A stretch of DNA of 44,933 nt from Nitrospira sp. CR1.2. GTDB lineage: Bacteria; Nitrospirota; Nitrospiria; Nitrospirales; Nitrospiraceae. Numbering within the stretch: the stretch's first letter is position 1; every line of letters starts with the position of its first letter. A program made the position numbers and the translations under genes. The stretch spans positions 1-44,933 of the forward strand of contig WIAG01000029.1 in NCBI GenBank assembly GCA_014055495.1, written 5' to 3'. The notes beneath the pieces were generated by a model. It was given only the letters and a program-made list of their open reading frames with translations, was not told the DNA's origin and did no database searches. Shown in pieces: positions 24,259 to 33,156 of the stretch.

Positions 24259-24921
24259 ATGTCCGCACCAGCACCCACACCGGATACCACGACGCCCCGG
24301 ACGTTTTCGCAGACGGTAATCCGAACCGTCCCCTTGCACCTGCTGGCGTCCATCGTCGTGGTCGGCGGATGCGCCTTGTATTCCAGCACCTCCATGGCAG
24401 GGCGTGGCCTCTGGGCACTTGTGGGCAGTTGGTCGCTGACGGCGCTCTCCCTCATGATCGGCGGGGCCGGCGGAATCCTGGCCGGACTCTTAGACGCCGC
24501 CCAACAGACGGTCGAACGGGTGGAGCAACAACTCCGAGCCTGGTTGCATACCCTTCCCGCCGCCGTACGAGTAGACGGCACAACAGGCCGCCCCGTCGAC
24601 AGCGTGCGCGCGGAATACGAAACCCTGGTCGAGCAATGGGCCACTCGAACCGGCGAGCGCCTGCGACTTCCTCGCTGGTTGGAGACGCTTATTCGCACAG
24701 CCCTGCGCGGGATCATCGTGGATCGATTCATTGACTCGTGCAAGGAGCGCGGCCTCAGTCTCGTCGCCCCTCAGGAGTTTCGAAACTGGTTGCTGGCCGA
24801 AGGAGTCAGTCTTGGGTTCATGCCGATTCACGATCAACTGTCCTGGTGGCGCTATCTCGTGATGGGCCTGTTGGGACTGCTCGCCTCGGTCAGCCTGCTC
24901 CTCACGCTGCTCCCCACCTGA
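24259..24921 (+). CDS. Membrane protein of unknown function
   Basis: A 220-residue protein with two N-terminal membrane segments (HLLASIVVVGGCALYSS near 27-43 and SLMIGGAGGILAGLL near 64-78). A ~110-residue soluble loop begins with a helix (DAAQQTVERVEQQLRAWL), and a C-terminal membrane segment (RYLVMGLLGLLASVSLLLTLL) ends at the terminus. No conserved catalytic motif is visible and I do not recognise the family. It follows the HIT gene by 18 bases and may share its transcript. Confidence 0.7.
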   Translation: MSAPAPTPDTTTPRTFSQTVIRTVPLHLLASIVVVGGCALYSSTSMAGRGLWALVGSWSLTALSLMIGGAGGILAGLLDAAQQTVERVEQQLRAWLHTLPAAVRVDGTTGRPVDSVRAEYETLVEQWATRTGERLRLPRWLETLIRTALRGIIVDRFIDSCKERGLSLVAPQEFRNWLLAEGVSLGFMPIHDQLSWWRYLVMGLLGLLASVSLLLTLLPT

Positions 24922-25036
24922 CCCCCACCCGTCGAATGCCTCACGCGAGAGATTCTCCATTCAGATCCCGTGGAATTTTCCCCCCATCTATGTGTATATA
25001 GAGCGATCGTCTTCACGTGGAGGCCTGTCAGCGCCT

Positions 25037-26368
25037 ATGTGGTTGCAACGCGTCGCTTTTGGACGGTGGGTCCTGCTCATCACCGTCACGTTGCCGCTCC
25101 AGTCATTACCGGTCGGTGCGCAAGACGAGACATCTTCGAGTCCGACAGTCGAAACCGTCCAAACCGAATCGTCGACCTTTCAACCGCCGCCGGCTGACAG
25201 CACCCCGCAGGAAGCCGTTCGAGTCGAGCCGCTTCCGAGCGAACCTTCCCCCCTTCCGGAACCGTCGGGCGTTCCATCCGCACCGGTTCCGTTGACGCCC
25301 CTCGAGGTGCTGGCGGACGCTCGCCGAGCTCTGCATGCCGAACCGGACGCCCAGGAACCACGGCTCACGCTGGGGCGCACACTCTTCCAACTGGGCGATA
25401 CCGACGGCGCCATCGACGAATACCGGACCGCCTTGCGCTTTCATCCCACGGTGGCGCAGGCCCATTTGGATCTCGGCACGGCGCTCATGGCCAAACAAGA
25501 CTGGCGAACCGCCATGACGGAGCTGCAGGAAGCGGCTCGCTTGGATCCCACCCTCGTGCAAGCCCATTACAGCATGGGCACGATTCACTACACCCGCGGC
25601 AACATTCCATCCGCCATCAAGGCCTACCAGGAGGCGTTGCGGCTGAAGCCGGATTTCGCCGAAGCCCATTACCGTCTAGGGTTGGTCCTGAAAATGGCCG
25701 GGCGCGACAAGGACGCGGCGCAGGAGCTGGAAGCGGCCGCACTGGCCGGTCTCGCCAAGGCGCAGTACTTCCTGGGAAACGCGTATCGCTCGGGGCAGGG
25801 GGTTGAAAAGAGTCAGCTCATGGCCATCACCTGGTGGGCGCAGGCCTTCGAACAGGGGTTGCCGGAAGCCTCGCAGGCGCTGACCCAGCTCAGACGGCTG
25901 GCGGCAGTGAAGGGTAACCTACAGACGAAACAATCGAAGGCGGCATCTGAGGCGTTCAAGAACTATTGCGACCAACTCTGGTTGGATTTTCCCGATCTCG
26001 ACCGGGAGCAGCCGGCACAAACCGTCGGGACCACGCTCCTCAATCAAGGGCGCACCGCCGAGGCCCTCCCGGTACTGTTGCGTGAAGCCTATGCGCTCAA
26101 TGAGATTGCCCATGCGACCCTGGTGCAACTCTATGAACAGGGGCTCGACGGCCAACTCCCGCCCCATGGCCAGTGGATTCTGAGTTACCTGGAATCGACC
26201 GCGGCCGACGGCGCCATCCCATCCCGCATGGCCCTCGCTCGAATCTACGCCAAAGGCCTGGGCCTGGCCCCGGATCTCGCAAGGGCCAAAAGCTACCTGA
26301 AAGGTCTCCCACGGGAGGAGGTCAAACGCCTCCTCGAGGACGTCGCACCCGAGCCGCCGAAACCGTAG
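25037..26368 (+). CDS. Exported TPR and Sel1-repeat protein
   Basis: A 443-residue protein with a signal peptide (FGRWVLLITVTLPLQSLPVGAQ). A Pro/Glu/Thr-rich linker of about 60 residues follows, then at least four TPR units (for example DTDGAIDEYRTALRFHP and GNIPSAIKAYQEALRLKP). Sel1-type repeats come last (AQYFLGNAYRSGQGVEKSQ and ARIYAKGLGLAPDLARAKS). Such proteins are periplasmic scaffolds. The start at 25037 is 13 bases after GGAGG, a rather long spacing; a Met 45 bases upstream is an alternative. It ends 13 bases before the sigma54-activator gene, so the two are probably co-transcribed. Confidence 0.82.
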   Translation: MWLQRVAFGRWVLLITVTLPLQSLPVGAQDETSSSPTVETVQTESSTFQPPPADSTPQEAVRVEPLPSEPSPLPEPSGVPSAPVPLTPLEVLADARRALHAEPDAQEPRLTLGRTLFQLGDTDGAIDEYRTALRFHPTVAQAHLDLGTALMAKQDWRTAMTELQEAARLDPTLVQAHYSMGTIHYTRGNIPSAIKAYQEALRLKPDFAEAHYRLGLVLKMAGRDKDAAQELEAAALAGLAKAQYFLGNAYRSGQGVEKSQLMAITWWAQAFEQGLPEASQALTQLRRLAAVKGNLQTKQSKAASEAFKNYCDQLWLDFPDLDREQPAQTVGTTLLNQGRTAEALPVLLREAYALNEIAHATLVQLYEQGLDGQLPPHGQWILSYLESTAADGAIPSRMALARIYAKGLGLAPDLARAKSYLKGLPREEVKRLLEDVAPEPPKP

Positions 26369-26381
26369 CCGCGACCATCGC

Positions 26382-29096
26382 ATGAGCACCGCCACCCGCT
26401 TGTTCGTCAGGAATATCTGGCTGCAGGCTCTGGTCTTGGCTGTCTCCGCCCTCCTTGTGAGCGTACTGATCTGGACGGCAGCCCCAGCCACGTTCCACGC
26501 GATCGAATGGGCTCCGTACGACACCTGGATCCGACTCCGCCCCCATCCGGCACCCGATACACACCTGCTCCTCGTCAGCAGAGACCCGGCCAGCGACCGT
26601 CAGTTCGGCACGGGCCAATGGGATCGCAGCCTCCTCGCCGGCCTCATCAGCGCACTGCACGATGCCGGCGCAACCGCCGTCGGGATCGATATTCCGCTCG
26701 ATCTCCCGAGCCCGCCCAACCTTGGCGGCGCCGTCAGCGACGCGCTGCTGATCGAAGCGGCCAAGTCGGCCGGCACTGTCTCTTATCCGGCGATGCCGGC
26801 CCCGGCTGTCGAGCAAGAGGAACTTCCGCCGATGGGGCCGCCGCAACACCTCGTGCCGGGGAAAAGCACGCTGCTCCCGGTGCTCGATCTCGATCGAGTG
26901 GTGCGTCGCGCCTCGCTCTATCATGGCAATGGATCGGCTGAGCTTCCCTCCTTGGGCCTCTCGCTGGCCGCCCGCTTCTGGCAGGTTCCTCTTGAACGTA
27001 TTGAACGGCGCTCCGGCTCCCTGCGGCTACCTCAGGCACAACGAGGGGGCGGCGCCACGGCCGACGTGACCATTCCTATCGATCGTCATGGGCATCTGCT
27101 GCTCAACTTCGCCGGACCGCAGGCCCTGGCGCCGTTCCCGTCCGCCACGATCCTTGAGCTCTCCCGACTGATCGAACAGAAGAACAACGACCGCCTCGTC
27201 GCCTTGGTCAACGGCAAAGCGGTCCTCTTGACGACTCAACCACGCCCTCAACCGGAACGGGCACTGCCTTCCGGTGAAGACACGACCGACATGCTGTTAC
27301 AAGCGCAACTCCTGCACACGCTCCTGACCCAGGACTGGATCAAGGAACTGAGTCCGTGGCAGCGCGGCGCCGTCGCATTCGTCCTCTCCATCGGCGCAGC
27401 TTGGGCTGCCTTCCGGTGGACCGATTGGAGAGGGATCGCGCTGGGCGTAGGCTTGCTGCTCGTCTATCTGGCGATTGCCATGATCAGTCTCGCCCACCTC
27501 CGATTGATCCTCCCCTTCGTGACGCCGCTCACCGCTGCCCTGTTCGTGCTCGTGGCCGGCAGTCTACTCGGCCAGATGGTCGCGACTCGACGCCTGGTGC
27601 TGCTCGAACAAGACATGTTGTCGGTCCAGCAACACCTGGTCGCCGTGCGGGAAGCACTGATCTATCAAGAAACGGCCGTGGAGAGTTTGGAGGAAGACCT
27701 CGAGTCCGCTCGCACCAGCATGTCCCATTCCGCATCCAAAGCCGCCGAATCGGCCACACTCGCTGCCGACCTGCAACGCATGCTCGCCGCGGCGCAGGCG
27801 CAGGAAGAAGCGACAAGGCGACGGATGGATTCGCTTGAAGGGCAACTGCAGAACCTGCGGGCCGCCACGATCAGCGCAGCACCCCTGGGGAATGCCGAGC
27901 AGGAGCAATTACGGCGGGAATGCGAACAATCCGGGATCGTCACCAATGACCCGGTGATGCTCACCATGTTTCGCGATCTCAAAAAAGGAGCCCGCTCGCC
28001 GGTGACGGTCCTGATCACCGGCGAAGCAGGAACCGGCAAAGAGCTCTGTGCCCGCGCGGTGCATCGATTGAGCCCCCGCGCCGCCAAGCCCTTTATAGCC
28101 GTAAACATGGCGGCCATCTCCCCCGAGCTCTTCGAAAGCGAACTCTTCGGCCACGTGCGCGGCAGCTTCAGCGGCGCACACGCGGATCGCAAAGGCTATT
28201 TCGAACTCGCTCATCTTGGCACCATTTTTCTTGACGAGATCGGGGACCTCCGCCTCGACCACCAAAGCAAGCTCTTGCGGGTGCTGCAAGACCGCACCTT
28301 TTATCGAGTCGGCGCCACCAGTCCCACGACGGTCGATGTCCGTATCGTCGCCGCCACCAACAAGGATTTGCAGCGCGGCGTTTCCGAAGGATGGTTTCGC
28401 GAAGATTTGTACTTTCGGCTCAAGGGGCTCGTCCTGCACCTGCCCCCCCTCCTGGAGCGCATGGCAGACATTCCACTCCTGGCTCAAGCCTGCCTGCGAG
28501 AGGCCGCACAGAAGAGCCATCACCCCCCGATGCAGCTGTCACAGGAAGCCCTGGCGGCGCTGACGGCACAATCGTGGAAAGGCAATGTGCGGGAATTGCG
28601 TCAGTGTCTTGAACAGGCAGGGGTCCTGGCCGAGGGGGCGCTCATCACGGCGGGCGATCTCCGGCTGCTCGGTACGTCGACATCGGTGGCGGGCGCGCCC
28701 ACCGCAACACCGTTGTTGCCGGATCCCGCCGGCGACCTGGCCGTCTTGAACCAATTGCGGCGGAACCGCTTCGACATGCAGGCCACGGCCAGGGCCCTGG
28801 GTTGGGACCGCAGCACCGTCACCCAACGACTCAAAGGGCTCTGCTTCCAAGCACTTGTGGAATCGGAGGGAGACCAGGCCAAGGCCGCCTCGGCCCTGGC
28901 GGGAGACCCTTCACTCTTGCGCACCATCGAGCTGAAACTGATGGACTACAGGGCACACCTCATGGACACCATCGCGCCTTTCGCCGATGCGGACGAGGCG
29001 CTGGCCGACTGCAAACGGCGATTCAAGAACCTCCCCGAACGACACTTCAAGTCCGTCGAAACCCTCGTGCGGCGACATTTCCAGTCACAGGCCTAG
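26382..29096 (+). CDS. Membrane-bound sigma54-dependent activator with CHASE2-like sensor domain
   Basis: A 904-residue one-component regulator. An N-terminal membrane anchor is followed by an extracytoplasmic CHASE2-like domain (about 30-320, with FHAIEWAPYDTWIRL and GATAVGIDIPLDLPS). Two to three membrane helices span about 325-400, then a coiled coil (about 405-490). The AAA+ sigma54-interaction domain has Walker A GEAGTGKE near 547, Walker B GTIFLDEIGDL and WKGNVRELRQ. The sigma54-contacting loop reads GSFSGA instead of GAFTGA. A Fis-like HTH lies near 795-820 (ATARALGWDRSTVTQRL), followed by an unusual ~80-residue helical tail. There is no receiver domain, so it probably senses an envelope signal directly. 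The OmpA, VIT/vWA and sortase genes follow. Confidence 0.88.
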   Translation: MSTATRLFVRNIWLQALVLAVSALLVSVLIWTAAPATFHAIEWAPYDTWIRLRPHPAPDTHLLLVSRDPASDRQFGTGQWDRSLLAGLISALHDAGATAVGIDIPLDLPSPPNLGGAVSDALLIEAAKSAGTVSYPAMPAPAVEQEELPPMGPPQHLVPGKSTLLPVLDLDRVVRRASLYHGNGSAELPSLGLSLAARFWQVPLERIERRSGSLRLPQAQRGGGATADVTIPIDRHGHLLLNFAGPQALAPFPSATILELSRLIEQKNNDRLVALVNGKAVLLTTQPRPQPERALPSGEDTTDMLLQAQLLHTLLTQDWIKELSPWQRGAVAFVLSIGAAWAAFRWTDWRGIALGVGLLLVYLAIAMISLAHLRLILPFVTPLTAALFVLVAGSLLGQMVATRRLVLLEQDMLSVQQHLVAVREALIYQETAVESLEEDLESARTSMSHSASKAAESATLAADLQRMLAAAQAQEEATRRRMDSLEGQLQNLRAATISAAPLGNAEQEQLRRECEQSGIVTNDPVMLTMFRDLKKGARSPVTVLITGEAGTGKELCARAVHRLSPRAAKPFIAVNMAAISPELFESELFGHVRGSFSGAHADRKGYFELAHLGTIFLDEIGDLRLDHQSKLLRVLQDRTFYRVGATSPTTVDVRIVAATNKDLQRGVSEGWFREDLYFRLKGLVLHLPPLLERMADIPLLAQACLREAAQKSHHPPMQLSQEALAALTAQSWKGNVRELRQCLEQAGVLAEGALITAGDLRLLGTSTSVAGAPTATPLLPDPAGDLAVLNQLRRNRFDMQATARALGWDRSTVTQRLKGLCFQALVESEGDQAKAASALAGDPSLLRTIELKLMDYRAHLMDTIAPFADADEALADCKRRFKNLPERHFKSVETLVRRHFQSQA

Positions 29097-29223
29097 CCCG
29101 CAAGATTCATGACCGCTTCTGCTGCAATCGCGGATTCGCCGCTGCGACAAGCTGGCATTCGGCCATGACCCGTGGCGATCGGGGAACCCACGCTGCCGTC
29201 GAAGCCTGACGCCCTTCGGCCTG

Positions 29224-29243
29224 ATGCGGGGCGAGCCCCGCAT
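29224..29243. terminator. GC-rich hairpin after the sigma54-activator gene
   Basis: ATGCGGGG-CGAG-CCCCGCAT forms an 8-bp stem with a tetraloop, 128 bases after the activator stop. There is no T-run, so termination is uncertain. The 29097-29501 gap also holds the promoter candidate at 29346. Confidence 0.4.
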
Positions 29244-29345
29244 GCCCCCCACGCCACGCACCAACCACTGATTCCCCGCAACACCATCATCAGCACAAGT
29301 CATTGTTTCATCATCGTTTTTCGACACGAACCTCACAGACTCGCC

Positions 29346-29361
29346 TGGCCTCACGCTTGCT
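29346..29361 (+). promoter_or_regulatory. Candidate sigma54 (-24/-12) promoter
   Basis: TGGCCTCACGCTTGCT matches the sigma54 consensus TGGCACG-N4-TTGC. The GG at 29347-29348 and GC at 29359-29360 are correctly spaced, and TTGCT forms the -12 element. Transcription would start near 29372, giving a ~130-base leader before the ompA-like gene. It lies just downstream of the gene for a sigma54 activator. Confidence 0.5.
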
Positions 29362-29501
29362 CTAGGCACCGGCCGACGGCGGGCAACCCGGCAGGAAGGA
29401 GGTGAGCATCACACCGCCGCCCCCCGGCACCGGGAAGTCGAAGGATCGATCAACCACCAACAGGCCGCACGAGTCGGCCGTGACACAAGGAGCACGTCAT
29501 C

Positions 29502-30320
29502 ATGCAGAAAGCCCCCACAGCCACTGTCAGCGCAGGACCAGTCGCCCCGACCATCATGGGACCGGAGAAGGATATGAAGGACGTCTACATCTTGAGCGGA
29601 TTGGTCGGCTTCCTCGCCATCGTCGTCGCCGCCTTCTGGTACTACTCCCAGGCAGATGAGGCCGCCCATAGCAGCCGTTCTACAGAAGCACTGAACAGCG
29701 CCCAGGTCTCCCAGGTGCTCCAGAACTCGACCGAGCACGTACCGGTCTCCGCTCCCCTCCCAACCACCAGCGTCGAAACGACCCCGCTGGCAAGCCGAAG
29801 CACGGACATCCTGCACGACGACATCGCATTTGAAGTCGGCCGCAAAGGGTTGACCGACGAGGGCAAGGCCGCCTTGCTACGCCATGCGGAGTTCCTCAAG
29901 GGCGAACCAGACTGGGGTGTATTGGTCCAGGGCTATACCGATCAACAGGGCTCGATGAGCTTTAACAAGATCCTCGGCCTCAAACGTGCTGAAACCGTGA
30001 AACAACAGCTCATCGCGCTGGGCGTGCCGGAAACGGCGATTCGCACCGTCAGCCTGGGTGAGGAAGGCGCCCTCTGCATCGACAAGAGCGACGTCTGCCG
30101 CCGGATGAACCGCCGGGTACACCTGGAGATGCGAAAGATCGGCTTGGAGCACATGGTGAGTGCGCCCCTCGCCACTGAAGCCCTCACCGACCCACTCGCC
30201 GACAGCGTCGACCGTTCCAGCGAGACGGAGACTGCCGGTCCGATCGGTGAGACCCCGGACTTCTCCTCCGCCGAAACCGACCCCGCAACGACATCGGTCG
30301 AACCGAGCACCGGCAACTAA
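29502..30320 (+). CDS. OmpA-family protein with N-terminal membrane anchor (PdsO-like)
   Basis: A 272-residue protein. One membrane helix (VYILSGLVGFLAIVVAAFWYY near 28-48) is followed by a linker and an OmpA C-terminal-like peptidoglycan-binding domain (about 110-210). The domain contains VQGYTDQQGSMSFNKILGLK and RAETVKQQLIALGVP, then RRMNRRVHLEM. A ~55-residue acidic Ser/Thr-rich tail ends the protein. AAGGAG lies ~10 bases before the ATG. OmpA-like proteins of this anchored type accompany the 'proteobacterial dedicated sortase system', where the member is called PdsO. The target and sortase genes directly downstream support that reading. Confidence 0.82.
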   Translation: MQKAPTATVSAGPVAPTIMGPEKDMKDVYILSGLVGFLAIVVAAFWYYSQADEAAHSSRSTEALNSAQVSQVLQNSTEHVPVSAPLPTTSVETTPLASRSTDILHDDIAFEVGRKGLTDEGKAALLRHAEFLKGEPDWGVLVQGYTDQQGSMSFNKILGLKRAETVKQQLIALGVPETAIRTVSLGEEGALCIDKSDVCRRMNRRVHLEMRKIGLEHMVSAPLATEALTDPLADSVDRSSETETAGPIGETPDFSSAETDPATTSVEPSTGN

Positions 30321-30339
30321 TGGCCGAGCGGAACGCGCT

Positions 30340-30366
30340 CCGGGAAAGACCTTCCGTCTTTCCCGG
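30340..30366. repeat. 11-bp stem-loop between the ompA-like and VIT/vWA genes
   Basis: CCGGGAAAGAC-CTTCC-GTCTTTCCCGG is a perfect stem-loop 20 bases after the ompA-like stop and 52 bases before the VIT/vWA start. With no T-run it is more likely an mRNA processing or attenuation element than a full terminator. Confidence 0.5.
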
Positions 30367-30417
30367 GCCATCCGGCGGTCGCGTCATCGTCATCATTCCA
30401 GACCATACGAGGATCAC

Positions 30418-32553
30418 ATGCTTGCGACATGTCCGACTGTCCAACGACTGCGAGTCGGTGGGTTCGCCGCCCGCCTGATGCTGTGCACCTTACTCTCCCT
30501 TGCCGGAGTTTCGGCGCCGCCCCCTGCGGCCCAGTCCGCCGAACCACTCGCCACACTGACGACCGGAGTCATTCCCACCATCGGGCTGAATGACGTCACG
30601 GAAGGAGCGCTCCTCTTCCGCACCGGCCAGACAGGCCGTTACATCCCGGCCCCCATCCTGAACACCGACGTGCAGATCGTCGTAACCGGCACCATCGCCC
30701 GCGCGACGGTCACACAGGAATTCACCAACCCCAGCACACGCAAGGGCGACTGGCTCGAAGGGATCTATGTCTTTCCGCTACCGGAAACTGCTGCGGTCGA
30801 CCAGCTGCGCATGAAGGTCGGCGAGCGCACGATCGAAGGACAGATCAAGGAGCGGAACGAGGCCAAGCGAACCTACGAACGGGCCAAGGAGCAAGGGAAA
30901 CGAACCAGTCTGGTGGAGCAGGAACGTCCGAATATCTTCACGACCTCCGTGGCGAACATCGGACCCGGCGAACGGGTCATCGTCGAGATCGAGTACCAGG
31001 AGACCGTCCGATATGAGAACGGACAGTTCCAACTCCGTTTCCCGATGGCGGTGGGACCGCGCTACATCCCCGGCACACCGGTGATCATCGAGGGGCACCC
31101 GCCTCAAGGATCGGGCACGATGCCGGATACCGATCGTGTCCCCGATGCGTCCCGCATCACCCCGCCCGTACAAACCACGAACGAAGGGCACGTGAATCCA
31201 TTGAGCCTGTCCGTCACGCTCAGCCCGGGATTTCCCGTTGAGCACATCGCGTCTCCCTTTCACCCCATCATCACGATCCCTGACGAGGAGCATCGGTATC
31301 ACATTGCGTTGAAGGAGGAATCGGTTCCATCCGATCGCGACTTTCAACTGACCTGGCGGCAGGCCCCACGAACCGAGCCGCTCGCAACAGTCTTCACCGA
31401 GCAGAAGAACGGTGACACCTACGCCTTACTCATGCTTGTCCCCCCGACCCAGCAAGACGCCAAGACACCGCGGGTTCCGCGCGACCTGACCTTCATCATC
31501 GACACTTCCGGGTCAATGGCCGGCGCGTCGATCGAACAGGCGAGGAGTTCTTTGGCTGCAGCACTGACGCGGCTGACCGCCCAGGATCGCTTCAACATCA
31601 TTCAGTTCAACAACCAGGTCCGATCGCTCTTCGCCGCCCCGCAACCGGTGACCGCCACCACCATCAAGCAGGCCGTGCGATATACCGAACACCTCACGGC
31701 CGACGGAGGCACCGAAGTGCTGCCGGCGCTTCGACAGGCACTGAAGAGCCAGCAAGACGCCTCTCGCCTCCAGCAACTCATTCTGCTCACCGACGGTCAA
31801 ATCGGGAACGAAGAAGAACTCTTCGAACTCTTGCACCATCGTGTCGGCACCCGACGCCTGTTCACCATCGGCATCGGCGCGACCCCGAACAGTCATTTGA
31901 TGCGGAAGATGGCGGAATTCGGCCGCGGCACCTTCACCTACATCGGCAAGATCGAAGAGGTGAAAGACAAGCTGGATGGATTGTTCAAGAAACTCGAACG
32001 GCCGGTACTCAGTGACATCGTGTTGGACGGAGCCGGTTGGTCGACCCTGGAACCCTATCCAGCCGCGATCGCGGATCTGTACGAGGGCGAGCCGATCGTC
32101 CTCGCGATCAAAGCCGCCTCACTCCCCGAGCAGGCGGCAGTGCGCGGGAAGGCGGGAAACATCCCATGGACGCTTCCGGTCTCCTTTCAACCTGCTGCGG
32201 CGCAGGGTGGACTTTCCATCAATTGGGCCAGGCAGAAAATATCGGCCCTCATGGATGAGACCTACAAGGGCCATCCCGACGACGCCGTGCGCAAGGCGGT
32301 GCTCGATGTCGCGCTGTCGCATCACCTCGTCAGCCGGTTTACGAGTCTGGTCGCCGTGGATGTCACACCGGCCAGGCCGACCGATGCACCGGCCGAACAA
32401 GATCGCGCCATGCATCCGGCGCGCGCGCAGGAGCACGCGCTGCTGGCCGGCCTGCCGAAGACGGCAACCGGTGTGCAGTGGCACATCCTACTGGGATTGT
32501 CGGCACTTCTCTCTGCCGCACTGTTGTGGAAACTCAGGACGACGGCCGGATGA
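30418..32553 (+). CDS. VIT and von Willebrand A domain protein with C-terminal sortase signal
   Basis: A 711-residue surface protein and the probable sortase substrate. It has a signal peptide (LMLCTLLSLAGVSAPPPAAQSA) and a VIT domain (about 55-185, with ATVTQEFTNPS and GDWLEGIYVFPLPE). The vWA domain (about 355-530) has an intact MIDAS motif, IIDTSGSMAG near residue 360. The C-terminus has the order of a sorting signal: LPKTATG at about 679-685, a hydrophobic helix (WHILLGLSALLSAALLW), then KLRTTAG. This matches 'marine proteobacterial sortase target' proteins. The start at 30418 follows GAGGAT; an upstream GTG in the same frame overlaps the ompA-like gene and is rejected. The sortase ATG overlaps this stop codon. 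Confidence 0.9.
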   Translation: MLATCPTVQRLRVGGFAARLMLCTLLSLAGVSAPPPAAQSAEPLATLTTGVIPTIGLNDVTEGALLFRTGQTGRYIPAPILNTDVQIVVTGTIARATVTQEFTNPSTRKGDWLEGIYVFPLPETAAVDQLRMKVGERTIEGQIKERNEAKRTYERAKEQGKRTSLVEQERPNIFTTSVANIGPGERVIVEIEYQETVRYENGQFQLRFPMAVGPRYIPGTPVIIEGHPPQGSGTMPDTDRVPDASRITPPVQTTNEGHVNPLSLSVTLSPGFPVEHIASPFHPIITIPDEEHRYHIALKEESVPSDRDFQLTWRQAPRTEPLATVFTEQKNGDTYALLMLVPPTQQDAKTPRVPRDLTFIIDTSGSMAGASIEQARSSLAAALTRLTAQDRFNIIQFNNQVRSLFAAPQPVTATTIKQAVRYTEHLTADGGTEVLPALRQALKSQQDASRLQQLILLTDGQIGNEEELFELLHHRVGTRRLFTIGIGATPNSHLMRKMAEFGRGTFTYIGKIEEVKDKLDGLFKKLERPVLSDIVLDGAGWSTLEPYPAAIADLYEGEPIVLAIKAASLPEQAAVRGKAGNIPWTLPVSFQPAAAQGGLSINWARQKISALMDETYKGHPDDAVRKAVLDVALSHHLVSRFTSLVAVDVTPARPTDAPAEQDRAMHPARAQEHALLAGLPKTATGVQWHILLGLSALLSAALLWKLRTTAG

Positions 32554-33137
32554 CTCGGCGTCGACTGGGGGACCGACTCCTGACGGGATTGATGGTGAGC
32601 CTGCTCGCCATCAGCCTCTGGCAGATCGGGGAAGGATCCTGGATGGTGGCGAAGGCCAGGCTCGCGCAGTATCTACTGCAGCGGGCCTGGACCCGCGCGC
32701 TGGCGGGTGAGCGTACCCCGAAGCCCTGGCCTTGGGCAGACACCTGGCCGGTCGCACGCCTGCAAGTGAAGCGGCTGTCGGTGGATGTGATCGTCCTGGC
32801 AGGCGCCTATGGACGCACGTTGGCCTTCGGGCCCGGGCATGTCGGTTCAAGTGCACAACCCGGGAACCCCGGCACCGTGATTCTCGCAGGCCATCGGGAT
32901 ACACATTTCCAGTTTCTCCAACAGGTACGTCTCGACGACCGCGTGGATCTCACCGGCACAGACGGACACACGGTTCATTATCGCGTCACGGACCAGCGAG
33001 TGTTGGATGCGCGGCGGGATGGAATTCCGATGGTAGGAGACGGCCAGGAGGTGGTCTTAGTGACCTGTTACCCCTTTGACGCCGTCACGCCGGGCGGTCC
33101 GCTCAGATACGTGGTACGGGCCGAGCGCATAAATTGA
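32550..33137 (+). CDS. Sortase of the class found in Gram-negative dedicated systems
   Basis: A 195-residue transpeptidase. An N-terminal membrane anchor (LLTGLMVSLLAISLWQIG) precedes the sortase barrel. The catalytic residues are His115 (ILAGHRDTHF), Cys173 (LVTCYPF) and Arg186 (GGPLRYVVR). It would cleave the LPKT-A signal of the protein encoded immediately upstream and transfer it to an amine acceptor. The start ATG overlaps the target stop (ATGA), so enzyme and substrate are translated together. Single-substrate sortases of this kind (class GN) occur beside VIT/vWA proteins and OmpA-like proteins. A longer frame reading back into the target gene is rejected. Confidence 0.92.
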   Translation: MTRRRLGDRLLTGLMVSLLAISLWQIGEGSWMVAKARLAQYLLQRAWTRALAGERTPKPWPWADTWPVARLQVKRLSVDVIVLAGAYGRTLAFGPGHVGSSAQPGNPGTVILAGHRDTHFQFLQQVRLDDRVDLTGTDGHTVHYRVTDQRVLDARRDGIPMVGDGQEVVLVTCYPFDAVTPGGPLRYVVRAERIN

Positions 33138-33156
33138 GGAGATCGAACGGCGCTGC

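Noticed and set aside
29402-29659. Possible small gene starting at a GTG beside AAGGAGG
   Set aside because: The Shine-Dalgarno-like sequence overlaps the GTG, leaving no spacing, and the frame runs into the ompA-like gene with no coding character.
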